Shown here: positions 18,990-28,400 of the stretch, in pieces
Layout: every line of letters begins with the position of its first letter
Numbering within the stretch: position 1 is the first letter of the stretch
Origin: Liopterus haemorrhoidalis
Taxonomy: Eukaryota > Arthropoda > Insecta > Coleoptera > Dytiscidae
Direction: 5' to 3'
Assembly (NCBI GenBank): GCA_963971575.1
Contig: OZ020622.1
Span: 33,138,301-33,202,300, forward strand
DNA length: 64,000 nucleotides
Made by a program: the position numbers and the translations under genes
The notes under the pieces: model-generated
The model's input: only the letters and a program-made list of their open reading frames with translations
What the model was told of the DNA's origin: nothing
Database searches by the model: none

Positions 18990-20640
18990 TTGGAAAAAAA
19001 GAAAAAATATTTACGTCGAACTGCAAAAATATCCAATATATTTTTTCCCATTATTGCCAGCACACTCAGTATGAGACCATTTTAGGTATGCTAGACAGCG
19101 TATCACGGTCCAATCCTTATCCGTGGAAAAATTTTCTTGGCAAAATAGACAAATTGCATCATCTTCGTCTTTTTCAGCAAAGAGTGTCTCATTATCAGAA
19201 TCTTTTGACACTACATCTACATCCGATTCTGATGACGATATATAATCTTTCAGTATTTGTTTTCTTATTATGATTTTGGTTTTTATTTGGTTCTGTTTTT
19301 CGTTCTTTTTCTTTGTTTTTCTTCTTTGACTGATTAGCTTCTAGCTCCTTTTTTACGGAGAACTTGTGACAACCGCGCCTTTTCCGGCTCTCGATTTCTT
19401 CTTTTCCAACACAGTTTTTACTATATTTGGAAGTTGGCTGATATCCGAAGGGAGAAAATAATTCTTTGTTCTTTCCCGAGTTTCCAATATTTCATTTCTT
19501 CTAAGTGGTATTCTTGCTTGTAATTCTTCAGTAATATCTGTTTCTGTCTTATTGTTGCCTTCTGCTATAAAATCGTGATCTCTAAATATTTCCCGATTCA
19601 AAGGAAACAATCCAGTTTTTCTAAAACCATTAACGGCAGTCTCGTTGGTATTGACTCTTAGATAAGTTTGCCCAAACAGTTGACCAACTTAATATGCAGT
19701 TACTAGTCGTCCAGGATTTTGTTTAAACCAGTTATTAATTGCTTAGGCATAATATGTTTTAAAAAGAGCCATAAACACCACATCCAAGAGCTGTAATTTA
19801 TGGGTCGAATGCGGTGGCAGGCAAATGATTATTTTCTCTGGCTACCGTTAAAACTTCTAAATTTTTTGTATGGGAATAGTGTCCGTCCAGTACTAATATA
19901 ACTGAATCTTCTATAGTTGGCTTTACGTGTTTAATAAAAAGATGCAGCCATTGGACAATAATTTCTTGTTGTATCCATCCTGAAATATGACAGGCATATG
20001 TCGCCCCAGGAGGAGTACCATTAATTAATTCTATTTTCATGTCTTTGCGAGGAAATACAATTAATGAGGGCACATAATGACCTGTGGTACTAAAACACAT
20101 AACAATAGTCGTAAGTGCACTCCTTTCGGCAGAGCAAAGAGCTCCCACTTACTTTTTTTCTTTCAGGGAAAGAACTTTTTAATCTTTATGTTGTACCACT
20201 GACACTCCAGTGTCAGTGGTTTGTGTCTTCAGTTTTTTCAAGTTCTGATTCATAAAGAGCAAATAAATGCTTTACATTTTCTTTAGTAAATGATTTCACA
20301 CGTGATATGAAATTCATTGTGGACGACGAAAAGATAGCGTACTATTCCGCTTCAAAAACCCCGGAATTAAAAATCCTCGGGATTAAATGTATTTTTACTA
20401 TTGTTTTTTCGGCATAAACTATATGCCAACCTACATAAATCTTTTCTATTAAGCCCGAAAAATCTTTTTTCTATGTCTAAACATTATTTCATAATTTCAT
20501 TTTTCATTTCTAAGGAAAAAACAGTTTTTCTTCCTAATTTATTTAACATAATTTGTTCTGGGATTTTATTTATTTTAACGTATCTTTACAGAGTAGACTG
20601 AGACACTCCATACGTTTTAGCGCTTTTCATGAGTGGGGCA
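18990..20640 (-). pseudogene. Tigger/pogo transposase, decayed but nearly full length
   Basis: Read right to left: a psq-type helix-turn-helix (SAKTYGVSQSTL, then LGRKTVFSLEMKNEIMK, about 20640-20480), a CENP-B-type second domain (GFLKRNSTLSFRRPQ, about 20390-20340), the DDE_1 core (20148-19798: SALTTIVMCFSTTGHYVPSL, INGTPPGATYACHISGW, SVILVLDGHYSH with the second catalytic Asp), a basic region (19610-19353) and a C-terminal PHD-like finger (CLFCQENF ... HTEC, 19150-19080). The domain order is that of insect Tigger/pogo. Stops and frameshifts separate the blocks, and the older I-clade LINE fragment at 20645 cuts the N-terminus. Confidence 0.75.
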
Positions 20641-20644
20641 GCAT

Positions 20645-20910
20645 ATAGAACGTTAAGTTGAGACAGATTAAGGGAGACGTTAAACCATGGGGTTCTTCCT
20701 GTAGAATTAACCGCAGGGAGGAAACGGCCATCACACGCCTCCGTATAGGCCACTGTTGGTGGACCCATGGACACCTTCTTCGAGGTGAAGACTCCCCTCT
20801 ATGTGAGACGTGTAACACAAATTTGCCTGTGTTACACATTTTAAGCGAATGTGTTCAGTCGTTTGTGAAGTTTTGCACCTTATTTTAATGTGTTTTATTA
20901 TTAACCTGAT
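20645..20910 (+). mobile_element. Older I-clade LINE copy, left part
   Basis: Matches 25139-25350 of the younger copy (AACGTTAAGTTGAGACAG, then the Cys-rich ORF2 end), then jumps over about 120 bp of coding sequence to GTTTGTGAAGTTTTGCACC and the start of the 3' UTR. It breaks off at TATTATTAACCTGAT (20896-20910), where the younger element is inserted, and resumes at 25789. Confidence 0.85.
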
Positions 20911-20911
20911 T

Positions 20912-21784
20912 TCCTTCGCTGGCACAAGGTGTCCAACATCGGTAAGGGTGGGGTACAGCGTTTGTAACGTTCGCCCCTACTACCCCAATCCGATGAGATG
21001 CTACAAGTGCCAGCGTTACGGTCACACCTCAGTTCGTTGTGGCAAACAGTCCATCTGTGCCAACTGCGGACAGGACCAACATGATGTTGATACCTGTCCA
21101 AACGCGGCACACTGCGTGAATTGTAAAGGTGCTCATGCATCTACTTCACGCCATTGCCCAACGTACTTAGAGGAGAAGGCAATACAGGTAATAAAAACGC
21201 AGGACAAGATACCGTATTTCGACGCCAAAAGGAAATACAAAGAGAGTGCGCCGGTTACTTTTGCGAAATCTTTCGCACAAGTGGCCGCAAAACGAACTGC
21301 AAGTGTCCAAACTCAGACAGAGTTAGTGCCTCGCCCGACAACTGCAGCAGCAGTGACAGTTTGTACAAATACTGCTAGAGAAACGGTGGTATTGGTCCCA
21401 GAGACCAATGTTCAGACCCCACAACCTGGGGGATCGGGTCTGAATAAATCCCCCTCCCCTAAAGGAGAACGCACTCAACCTCAGTTCTCCCAACCACCTA
21501 AGGAGAAGACCCCACAGTCTTCTCCACAAATTAGAAGCGATCAGACAAGGGTCGCTTCTACAAAGCCCTCATCAGTCACTCCTGAAAAGGAGACTGATAA
21601 GGGACCCGTAGGTTCTCACTGGATACCAGTGAGAACAAAGCAATCAAAAAAGGAGTCCAGTGTGTCCACCAAGGCACCTGGACAAACAAGTGAAACCGTG
21701 GCCGAGAAAATGGCTGTTGACCCGCAACCTAAGGGTAAACCAAAGATCATTAGGTTGCGGGGTAACTCCCCTAAACAAAAATGA
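20912..21784 (+). CDS. I-clade LINE ORF1, C-terminal part
   Basis: The frame is open through the insertion boundary to TGA at 21782-21784. Three zinc knuckles stand near its start: CYKCQRYGHTSVRC, CANCGQDQHDVDTC and CVNCKGAHASTSRHC, followed by a Pro/Thr/Ser/Lys-rich tail ending NSPKQK. This is the C-terminal half of an I-type ORF1, an RNA-binding nucleocapsid-like protein. The N-terminal domain is missing because the insertion is 5'-truncated. The open frame continues upstream to an ATG at 20849, but those residues come from the older copy in the wrong frame and are accidental. The stop overlaps the ORF2 start as ATGA. Confidence 0.85.
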   Translation, partial: SFAGTRCPTSVRVGYSVCNVRPYYPNPMRCYKCQRYGHTSVRCGKQSICANCGQDQHDVDTCPNAAHCVNCKGAHASTSRHCPTYLEEKAIQVIKTQDKIPYFDAKRKYKESAPVTFAKSFAQVAAKRTASVQTQTELVPRPTTAAAVTVCTNTARETVVLVPETNVQTPQPGGSGLNKSPSPKGERTQPQFSQPPKEKTPQSSPQIRSDQTRVASTKPSSVTPEKETDKGPVGSHWIPVRTKQSKKESSVSTKAPGQTSETVAEKMAVDPQPKGKPKIIRLRGNSPKQK

Positions 21785-24700
21785 CTGGTCCACTAATCCA
21801 GTGGAACTGTAACGGTGTATATCAGCGCTACGAAGAACTGCGACTGTTACTCTCCAATTTTGCGCCTTCGTGTGTTTGTCTGCAGGAAACAAATTTCACG
21901 GAAACCGACACATTCTCTCCTCGAGGATACTCCGTGTTTCGCACGGATTTCCTTACGGGGGCAAGAGCATGTGACGGCGTGGCAATTCTCGTTAGAGACA
22001 CATTGTACCACGATCCTGTAGACATTGACACTGAGTTGCAGGTCGTAGCAGTTCGTGTTGCACTTCCCCTCCAGGTGACGATATGTTCCATCTATCTCCC
22101 CCGTGGCGTTCGAACTGACATCCGAGATGTCGTGAATGTCATCGATCAACTGCCACCACCTTACATACTATTAGGCGATTTTAACGCCTATAATGTGTGT
22201 TGGGGATCGGTGCGGAATGATCGACGGGGACGCCACCTGGAGAATATGTTCAATGATTTGAATTTGAGCTTTTTGAACGACGGCAGACCCACGCACTTTT
22301 GTGCAGCAACGGGTACTTTCAGTGCTATAGATCTTAGCGTCGTTTCAGGAGCCATAGCTCCTTTGTTCAAATGGGATGTGCATCACGACCTATGTGGTAG
22401 TGATCACTTTCCAATCCTCTTGAGGCCTCTGTTTAACACTGTTACCGAATCCCGCTGGCCACAGTGGGTTCTTCGGAAAGCAGATTGGACCAAGTTTGCG
22501 GAATCATTCTCGCATGAGGATATTCCGAGCTTGACCGTAGACGAAGAGGTGAATCTTTTCACGGACTCCATCACAAGCGCAGCTAAAAACAGCATACCGC
22601 TGTCATCCACTCAGCCCCGTAGAGTTCCCGTTCCCTGGTGGAACGAGGAATGCGACTTGGCGCTACGTGAAAGGAGACACCTCTTCAATACATTCCGTCG
22701 TTGTCCAACAGAGGAAAACATGATAGCCTTCCAACGAGCGAAAGCTCGTGCTAAGAGGATTGTGAAAGAAAGCAAACGCGAATCATGGCGCAAATACGTA
22801 TGCACCGTTACAGTTGCCACTCCAGTGGCCAAAGTTTGGGAGAAGGTCCGGAAAATCTCCGGTCTAAATACAGCTACAGCCATTGCTGGTCTATCGGTAA
22901 ATGGTAACGTAGTTACCTCAGCGGTCGAAATTGCTAACACTTTGGCATCTAATTTTGCGTTCAATTCTAGCTCTGAACATTATCCACCCGAGTTTCTAAC
23001 TCGTAAAGCAGGCCTCGAATCTATACCTCTAAATTTCTTTTCGAAGAATGACGAGGTATACAACCTGCTTTTCTCTCGTGAAGAGCTAGATAGCGCGATG
23101 TCAAAGTGTAAGGATAGCTCTCCTGGTCCAGATGCGATACATTATTGTATGATCCGAAATCTTCCAGAACCATCTAAGTCTAGGCTTTTGAATGTCTATA
23201 ATAGGATATGGACTGAGGGCAAGTGCCCGACCAAGTGGAAGGAATCTCATATAATTCCTATCCCCAAAGTCGGGAAAGATAAACACTTGCCCTCTAGCTA
23301 TAGACCAATATCACTGACCAGTTGTCTCTGCAAGCTCATGGAGCGAATGATCAGCAAGCGTCTGATTTGGTTTTTAGAATCTAACGACTTGCTGGCCAAC
23401 ACACAGTGTGGCTTTCGCCGTCACCGCTCAACAGCAGATCATCTGGTCAGACTAGAGACAGCTATCAGGAATGCTTCCGTTGAAAACAAACACCTGGTAG
23501 CTGTGTTTTTCGATATTGAGAAAGCCTATGACACTGCATGGATTTTTGGGATTCTCCGTACCCTGCATTCCTGGGGTCTCCGGGGACGCTTGATGTTCTT
23601 TATAAAAGACTTCATGTCGAACCGGCGCTTCAGGGTGCGGATCGGAAATACCCTGTCACAAATGTTCGCACTGGACAATGGGGTCCCACAGGGCTCCATA
23701 CTGAGCGTTACGCTATTTTTGATCGCCATTAACGGTGCAGCTTCATGTATTCGATTGCCTGTACAGAGTTCGATATTTGTCGACGACATTGGTATCTTTG
23801 TCGCCGGACAAAAGACTAGTACAATCGAACGTCAGCTCCAGCTGACCATCAATCGTCTCGATACATGGGCAACCGAAAATGGCTTCAAATTCTCGACCAG
23901 CAAAACTGTGTGTGTCCATTTTTGTAGGAAAAGGGGTGTCCATCCCAACCCTACACTCACGCTAAATGGAGCACAGTTACCATTTACCGATACTGCCAGA
24001 TTTCTGGGTCTCGTTTTTGACAGTCGTCTAACTTGGCGGGCACATTTTTTGTCTGTCAAGAAAAAATGCCAAAAGTCGCTCAATTTGTTGCGGGTCCTCA
24101 GTCACAAGACATGGGGTGCAGACCGCACTGTCATGTTGCGTTTATATCGTTCTCTAGTGCGCTCTAAGCTGGACTATGGATGTCTAGCTTATGGGTCAGC
24201 TAAACACCAAGAGATAAGAATTCTTGACACTGTACATCACACTGGGGTTAGATTGGCCACAGGTGCATTTCGCACCAGTCCAATACTAAGCCTGCTGTGT
24301 GAAGCAGGTGAACCGTCACTGTACAATCGTCGTAAAATTCTATCCTTGCGGTATATGGCTGCACTCAGTGCCAAGCCAGATCATCCCGCGTATGACCCTA
24401 TTCTACAAAATAGGCATACAGAAATATATGACAGAAAACCAAGAGCCAATAGGCCTTTTGGTCTGAGGACTTTCGACATTTTGGGCGATATTGATTTTAA
24501 TATGCCTGAAATGGCAAGTTTCGTTTTGTGTGCTGTTCCACCATGGACGCTGCCGCGTCCACTTGTGAACCTCACATTAACTAGGTTTGATAAAGATACT
24601 ACGTTGCCTATCGAATACCAACATGAGTTACAAAGAACACTGGTCCCTAGGTTCGAGGATACTGTCATTTTTACTGACGGATCAAAATCCGGAACCAGGG

Positions 24701-25476
24701 TTGGGTGTGCGTTCGTTGTTTTGAATCCACGCCAACAGTTTCAGTACCGTCTGCACTCTATAACGAGTGTGTACACTGCTGAGCTGTATGCTATTTTCAA
24801 GGCCCTGTGTTTTGTTTCGTCAGAGCAAAGTCGGTCAAGTGTTATCTTGACGGACTCGCTGAGCGCTCTAAACAGTATCCAAGATCCAGATCCAGAGCAT
24901 CCTCTTGTACTAAAGATCCGGTTGCTACTCCACAATCTGAATGCCCAGAATGTGAGGGTAGAGCTGTTTTGGATACCGGGACATGTTGGTATTAAAGGCA
25001 ATGAAGCGGCAGATGCAGCTGCAAAATCCGCCTCTTACAGACCTATGATTGATGTGAGTTTTGTTTTTCCAGATGACGCAAAGAGTCATCTGAAACATCT
25101 GGTTTTAGACTTGTGGCAACATGAGTGGAGCCGCACACAGAACGTTAAGTTGCGACAGATTAAGGGAGACGTTAAACCATGGGGTTCTTCCTGCAGGATT
25201 AACCGCAGGGAGGAAACCGCCATCACACGCCTCCGTATAGGTCACTGTTGGTGGACCCATGGACACCTCCTTCGAGGAGAAGAGTCCCCTATCTGTGAGA
25301 CGTGTAACACAGATTTGTCTGTGTTACACTTTTTAACTGAGTGTGTACAGTTCGAGGATGTCAGGGAGAGGTTAGGCCTGTGCTATGACCTGTCAGTTGC
25401 TTTAGGTGACGACAGGGTACTCATGGACAGGCTGATACTCTTCCTGAGAGAATCGAACTTATTGTTTTATGTGTGA
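21781..25476 (+). CDS. I-clade LINE ORF2: endonuclease, RT and RNase H
   Basis: One uninterrupted frame of 1231 residues. APE endonuclease: IQWNCNGVYQ (residues 6-15), CLQETNFTE (near 38), LLGDFNAYN (near 130) and GSDHFPILL (near 207). Reverse transcriptase: DSSPGPDAI (near 446), IPIPKVGKD, CGFRRHRSTADH, VFFDIEKAYDTAW (motif A), NGVPQGSILSVTLFLIAING (motif B) and SIFVDDIGIFVAG (motif C near 664, FVDD). RNase H: IFTDGSKSG (Asp near 964), TAELYAIFKAL (Glu near 1000), LTDSLSALNSI (Asp), WIPGHVGIKGNEAADAAAK (His and Asp, 1065-1083). A Cys-rich tail follows. All catalytic residues are present. It would nick target DNA and prime reverse transcription of its own RNA. ORF2 probably starts at ATG 21781 by reinitiation from the ATGA overlap. 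The truncation has removed the promoter, so this copy is unlikely to be expressed by itself. Confidence 0.93.
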   Translation: MTGPLIQWNCNGVYQRYEELRLLLSNFAPSCVCLQETNFTETDTFSPRGYSVFRTDFLTGARACDGVAILVRDTLYHDPVDIDTELQVVAVRVALPLQVTICSIYLPRGVRTDIRDVVNVIDQLPPPYILLGDFNAYNVCWGSVRNDRRGRHLENMFNDLNLSFLNDGRPTHFCAATGTFSAIDLSVVSGAIAPLFKWDVHHDLCGSDHFPILLRPLFNTVTESRWPQWVLRKADWTKFAESFSHEDIPSLTVDEEVNLFTDSITSAAKNSIPLSSTQPRRVPVPWWNEECDLALRERRHLFNTFRRCPTEENMIAFQRAKARAKRIVKESKRESWRKYVCTVTVATPVAKVWEKVRKISGLNTATAIAGLSVNGNVVTSAVEIANTLASNFAFNSSSEHYPPEFLTRKAGLESIPLNFFSKNDEVYNLLFSREELDSAMSKCKDSSPGPDAIHYCMIRNLPEPSKSRLLNVYNRIWTEGKCPTKWKESHIIPIPKVGKDKHLPSSYRPISLTSCLCKLMERMISKRLIWFLESNDLLANTQCGFRRHRSTADHLVRLETAIRNASVENKHLVAVFFDIEKAYDTAWIFGILRTLHSWGLRGRLMFFIKDFMSNRRFRVRIGNTLSQMFALDNGVPQGSILSVTLFLIAINGAASCIRLPVQSSIFVDDIGIFVAGQKTSTIERQLQLTINRLDTWATENGFKFSTSKTVCVHFCRKRGVHPNPTLTLNGAQLPFTDTARFLGLVFDSRLTWRAHFLSVKKKCQKSLNLLRVLSHKTWGADRTVMLRLYRSLVRSKLDYGCLAYGSAKHQEIRILDTVHHTGVRLATGAFRTSPILSLLCEAGEPSLYNRRKILSLRYMAALSAKPDHPAYDPILQNRHTEIYDRKPRANRPFGLRTFDILGDIDFNMPEMASFVLCAVPPWTLPRPLVNLTLTRFDKDTTLPIEYQHELQRTLVPRFEDTVIFTDGSKSGTRVGCAFVVLNPRQQFQYRLHSITSVYTAELYAIFKALCFVSSEQSRSSVILTDSLSALNSIQDPDPEHPLVLKIRLLLHNLNAQNVRVELFWIPGHVGIKGNEAADAAAKSASYRPMIDVSFVFPDDAKSHLKHLVLDLWQHEWSRTQNVKLRQIKGDVKPWGSSCRINRREETAITRLRIGHCWWTHGHLLRGEESPICETCNTDLSVLHFLTECVQFEDVRERLGLCYDLSVALGDDRVLMDRLILFLRESNLLFYV

Positions 25477-25788
25477 AGTCTTGCACCTTATTTTAATGTG
25501 TTTCTAGTTATTGACTGTGATATTCGATGGTAATTGGCCCCTTTACAGCCTCTTACCATCACCCTGAGTCTGTTCAAATTTTCGAACAGACTTTTTATAT
25601 TATTTATTTGTGTCTGTCAGTGCAAGATTTCTTTTATTGAGTATGCGTGTTTTTAATGATTTTAGCTATTTATTTATTGTTTAATATATTGTTTTTAAAA
25701 TATAGTCTAGTCATTTAAATGGGCTGCGTTAGGCGCAAATAGCCTTTGTTGCTGTGCGCCAAAAATTTTAACTAACTAACTAACTAAC
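25477..25788 (+). repeat. I-clade LINE 3' UTR with hairpin and (TAAC)n tail
   Basis: The same 3' UTR occurs at 278-597, 25804-26064 and 45950-46150, and its last 52-70 bp alone at three more sites. Shared parts are GATATTCGATGGTAATTGGC, ACAGACTTTTTATATTATTT, the GGCGCA/TGCGCC hairpin with a 17-nt loop, CAAAAATTTT and TAAC units. The hairpin plus TAAC tail is the probable RT recognition site. Confidence 0.8.
25732..25760 (+). promoter_or_regulatory. 3' hairpin of the I-clade LINE (probable RT recognition)
   Basis: GGCGCA and TGCGCC enclose a 17-nt loop AATAGCCTTTGTTGCTG. The same hairpin stands at 533-561, 3852-3880 and 5908-5936, with one stem mismatch at 26015-26043, and the 43518 copy starts inside the stem. 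Copies that contain almost nothing else have target duplications, so this part plus the TAAC tail is enough for retrotransposition in trans. Confidence 0.65.
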
Positions 25789-26064
25789 TATTATTAACCT
25801 GATATTCGATGGTAATTGGCCCTTTCGCAGCCTCTTCATTCATCTCCCAGCGTCTGTTCAGTTTTTCGTACAGACTTTTTATATTATTTATTTGTATTGT
25901 CCTTGCAAGCTTTCCATTATTGAGTATGCGTATTTTTATTGATTATATTTATTTATTTATTCTCTAATTTATTGTTTTTAATATGTAGTGTAGTCATTAA
26001 GATATGCTGCGTTACGCGCAAATAGCCTTTGTTGCTGTGCGCCAAAAATTTTAACTAACTAACC
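25789..26064 (+). mobile_element. Older I-clade LINE copy, right part (3' UTR)
   Basis: Continues the fragment interrupted at 20910. Diverged from the younger 3' UTR; its hairpin has CGCGCA in place of GGCGCA (26015-26020 with TGCGCC 26038-26043). Ends with TAAC units at about 26064. Confidence 0.88.
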
Positions 26065-26068
26065 ACTA

Positions 26069-26236
26069 ATGGCGGCAAATTGGATACAACGTTGGGCTTG
26101 GATTATATCTGCTCACAATTATAATATTGAGTATGTAAAATCTGAACAAAAGCAAGCAGACTTTTTGTCGCGGTTACTTATGGAAGTAGAAACTCACCAC
26201 GTTGATTCTTATACTTATATTATAATAAAATCATAG
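26069..26236 (+). pseudogene. Ty3/gypsy RNase H fragment
   Basis: A 55-codon open stretch with NWIQRWAWIISAHNYNIEYV, then QKQADFLSRLL. The pattern R-I-Q-R-W-x4-S-x-x-Y-x-I-x-Y followed by A-D-x-L-S-R-L is the end of the RNase H and connection region of Ty3/gypsy polyproteins. No RT before it or integrase after it is visible, so it is a small scrap next to the LINE tail. Confidence 0.7.
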
Positions 26237-26415
26237 CGGTGAAGTTAAATTAAATTTGTCGGATGGGTTTTGAACAACGATTTATTGCGGATTTAATAAC
26301 AACGTTTATTTAACAAATAGTAGCTGGTAGTGAAAATTAACAAAATATAACTAATAGTGAGAATTTACAAAAATGTAACAACGACGTGCTTCCCTGCTTG
26401 GCACATACTCGTACT
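26237..26415. other. Unassigned
   Basis: No motif found between the gypsy scrap and the MITE. Confidence 0.3.
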
Positions 26416-26645
26416 AGGTGTGTTCGATTTGCACATTTGCAGTTACTGTTTACTGCCGCGTTAAAGCGTTACAGCCGTAACAAATAATCCGCAAGAGAAA
26501 CAGCTGTAACTTTTTCGCAGTAGCGTCATAAACTGGCAGTAAATTACGAAAAATCGAACAGATTTGCAGTTACTGCGACCAAACGAACAGATTTTTTTAA
26601 CGCGGCAGTAAACAGTAACTGAAAATGTGCAAATCGAACACACCT
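26416..26645. mobile_element. 230-bp MITE with 49-bp terminal inverted repeats
   Basis: The left arm 26416-26464 (AGGTGTGTTCGATTTGCACA ...) and right arm 26597-26645 are reverse complements over 49 bp with one mismatch. The trinucleotide ACT precedes (26413-26415) and follows (26646-26648), a possible 3-bp target duplication. No coding capacity. The superfamily cannot be named; the nearly perfect arms suggest a recent insertion. Confidence 0.85.
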
Positions 26646-26960
26646 ACTGTTGACAAGCGTCTAAACGTAGAAAAAGCAGTTTTATTGCAGCCAATTAAAA
26701 CGTAGCTTCTGGAATGATACAGAGCATGCGTAAAATTGTTTTTATTTGTAAATATTTGGATAGAATACAAGTCTAATACAATTTTCATATATATTTAGAT
26801 AGAATATTCAATAATAAAATTTTAACCTATATTAAATAATTCAATAATGTTAATCATTAATTTTTATTTTCAAAAAATATTACACTTATTTATTTTATAT
26901 GTATGAAAAAATAGATACTTAGAAAATATATCGCAAAAATATGAAGTGGTACAAGATTCT
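26646..26960. other. Unassigned AT-rich stretch
   Basis: No motif found. Confidence 0.3.
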
Positions 26961-28400
26961 ATATTCAGAAAACTGTCAAAAGGAAAACTACAAATCTTGA
27001 GTTATCAAGGATAGAGAAATAGTTTTTTCTTCCTTTGAGTTTGGAATGCGAATTCCGCTACTATTTCTTTTTTTCTTTGTGGAAAATAATCTTTGTGGTG
27101 TAATCTTTTTATTTGCAGGAATGCGCTGTTCGTTCTTCTTTGGATCTACCGTAAACTTTATAATACTTCCACTTGATTTCACAGCTTAAATAATTATGTG
27201 CATCGATTTCCAATGATTTTTGGCAATTAATAATTCATTGTAGGTAGTTATCTGGTCAAAGAAATTATTAAATTTAAGTCTTATATTTTCAAGTTCAGTA
27301 GTTAATTGTTCAGATTTGTTGAGTATATTTTCTTGTTTGCAAATTTCTTTTATCAAAGTTCCTTTTTCATTATTATCTTCAGCGACTTCTATATTATTTG
27401 GAAAGTTGTCTCTGTTTTGTAAATAACAATATAATAAATGTATGTGTTTACACATATTCTACCTAATCGACGAATCTATGCATGTGCAGCTAAAGTTATG
27501 TATGCAGCATTTGCACTCTAGACAGCGTAGATTACAGTCACAATTTTGAGTGTTTTGTTGAATAAAGTAAATATTTATGCCGCTACTGGAACGTATGATC
27601 CATCCATTTTCATCTTCTATAATAAATTCATCAGATAATTCTAAACTAAATTTTTTGGTAATTTTTCCTTTATGCTATGTTATTATTCGGTCATACAAAC
27701 GATCTCGAACAAACTTCATTAAGACATTATTTATTAAGGCATTTTATCAAGTCTTTTAACATTTTTGCCATGAAAATATGTATGTTTGATTGTTCTGTGC
27801 ATTCTTTCCAGATGCATATTTGTGTTAATACCAGATTGCAGTCGATGACAAAATGCCCATGACTCAACATTGTTACAATAATTATTTTCAAAATATATTC
27901 CATAATCTTTTGTATCTGGATTGTGCAGCAACATTTTGATAACTTTTGGTAACATTTTTTCAAAAGCATTTACATCTGTTTCCTGTAATAATGTCCTTAA
28001 AACTTTGTAAACATATATCTGGTTATCTTTTGTTTTAATTTTGATCAGGTTTTTTCTCCATGCATGATCGACATGCCACGAGCAAAACTTGGTGAGTCTT
28101 TTCTTTGGTGGTGTCATTACCTTAATAAATGAATTGACAAAAGCATCAGCAATATCAGACATGAAAATATTTGGTGATAAATCTGGGCTTTTTTTTTAAT
28201 ATGACTAAAGAAAATGCGTAACACTTCTTCGTCAGATCGGTTATTTATCAAAAAGGCACAAGGAAAACCTTGTCTTATATCATCTAAAACCAATAATGTA
28301 ATAAGTTCCAAATCGTACTTATTAAGACCGTGAGTGCCATCAATGCAAACTACATCGGTGCCATATTTTTGAAGCATTTCATTTTGTGCATTATTCATAA
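26960..28400 (-). pseudogene. MULE (Mutator-like) transposase, copy 1
   Basis: On the minus strand: MNNAQNEMLQKYGTDVVCID followed by GTHGLNKYDLELITLLVLDD (28398-28260), SDIADAFVNSFIKV (28150), FCSWHVDHAWRKNLIKIK, a long helical part, SGINTNMHLERMHRTIKHTY (27840-27790) and a coiled-coil-like tail with LLIAKNHWKSM (27240). The C-I-D-G-T-H-G strand (first Asp), the S-D-x-A-D-A-F strand (second Asp) and the L-E-R-M-H-R helix (Glu) match the MULE transposase core. Small frameshifts and a break near 28170 make it a pseudogene. The N-terminal zinc finger is missing; the protein is cut at 28400. Confidence 0.75.

Larger units (their letters stand above)
20911..25788 (+). mobile_element. I-clade LINE, 5'-truncated in ORF1, ORF2 intact
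   Basis: A perfect 15-bp target duplication TATTATTAACCTGAT flanks it (20896-20910 and 25789-25803), which fixes both ends. The element begins inside ORF1, includes the whole of ORF2, a 3' UTR of about 240 bp, a hairpin (GGCGCA 25732-25737, TGCGCC 25755-25760) and a (TAAC)n tail. ORF1 with three CCHC knuckles, APE endonuclease, RT and RNase H together indicate the I group (I/Nimb-like). It landed in the 3' UTR of an older copy of the same family. Confidence 0.92.

Noticed and set aside
20849..20911. ATG at 20849 as the real start of ORF1
   Set aside because: Those codons come from an older LINE copy outside the target duplication and happen to be in frame; the true N-terminus is lost.
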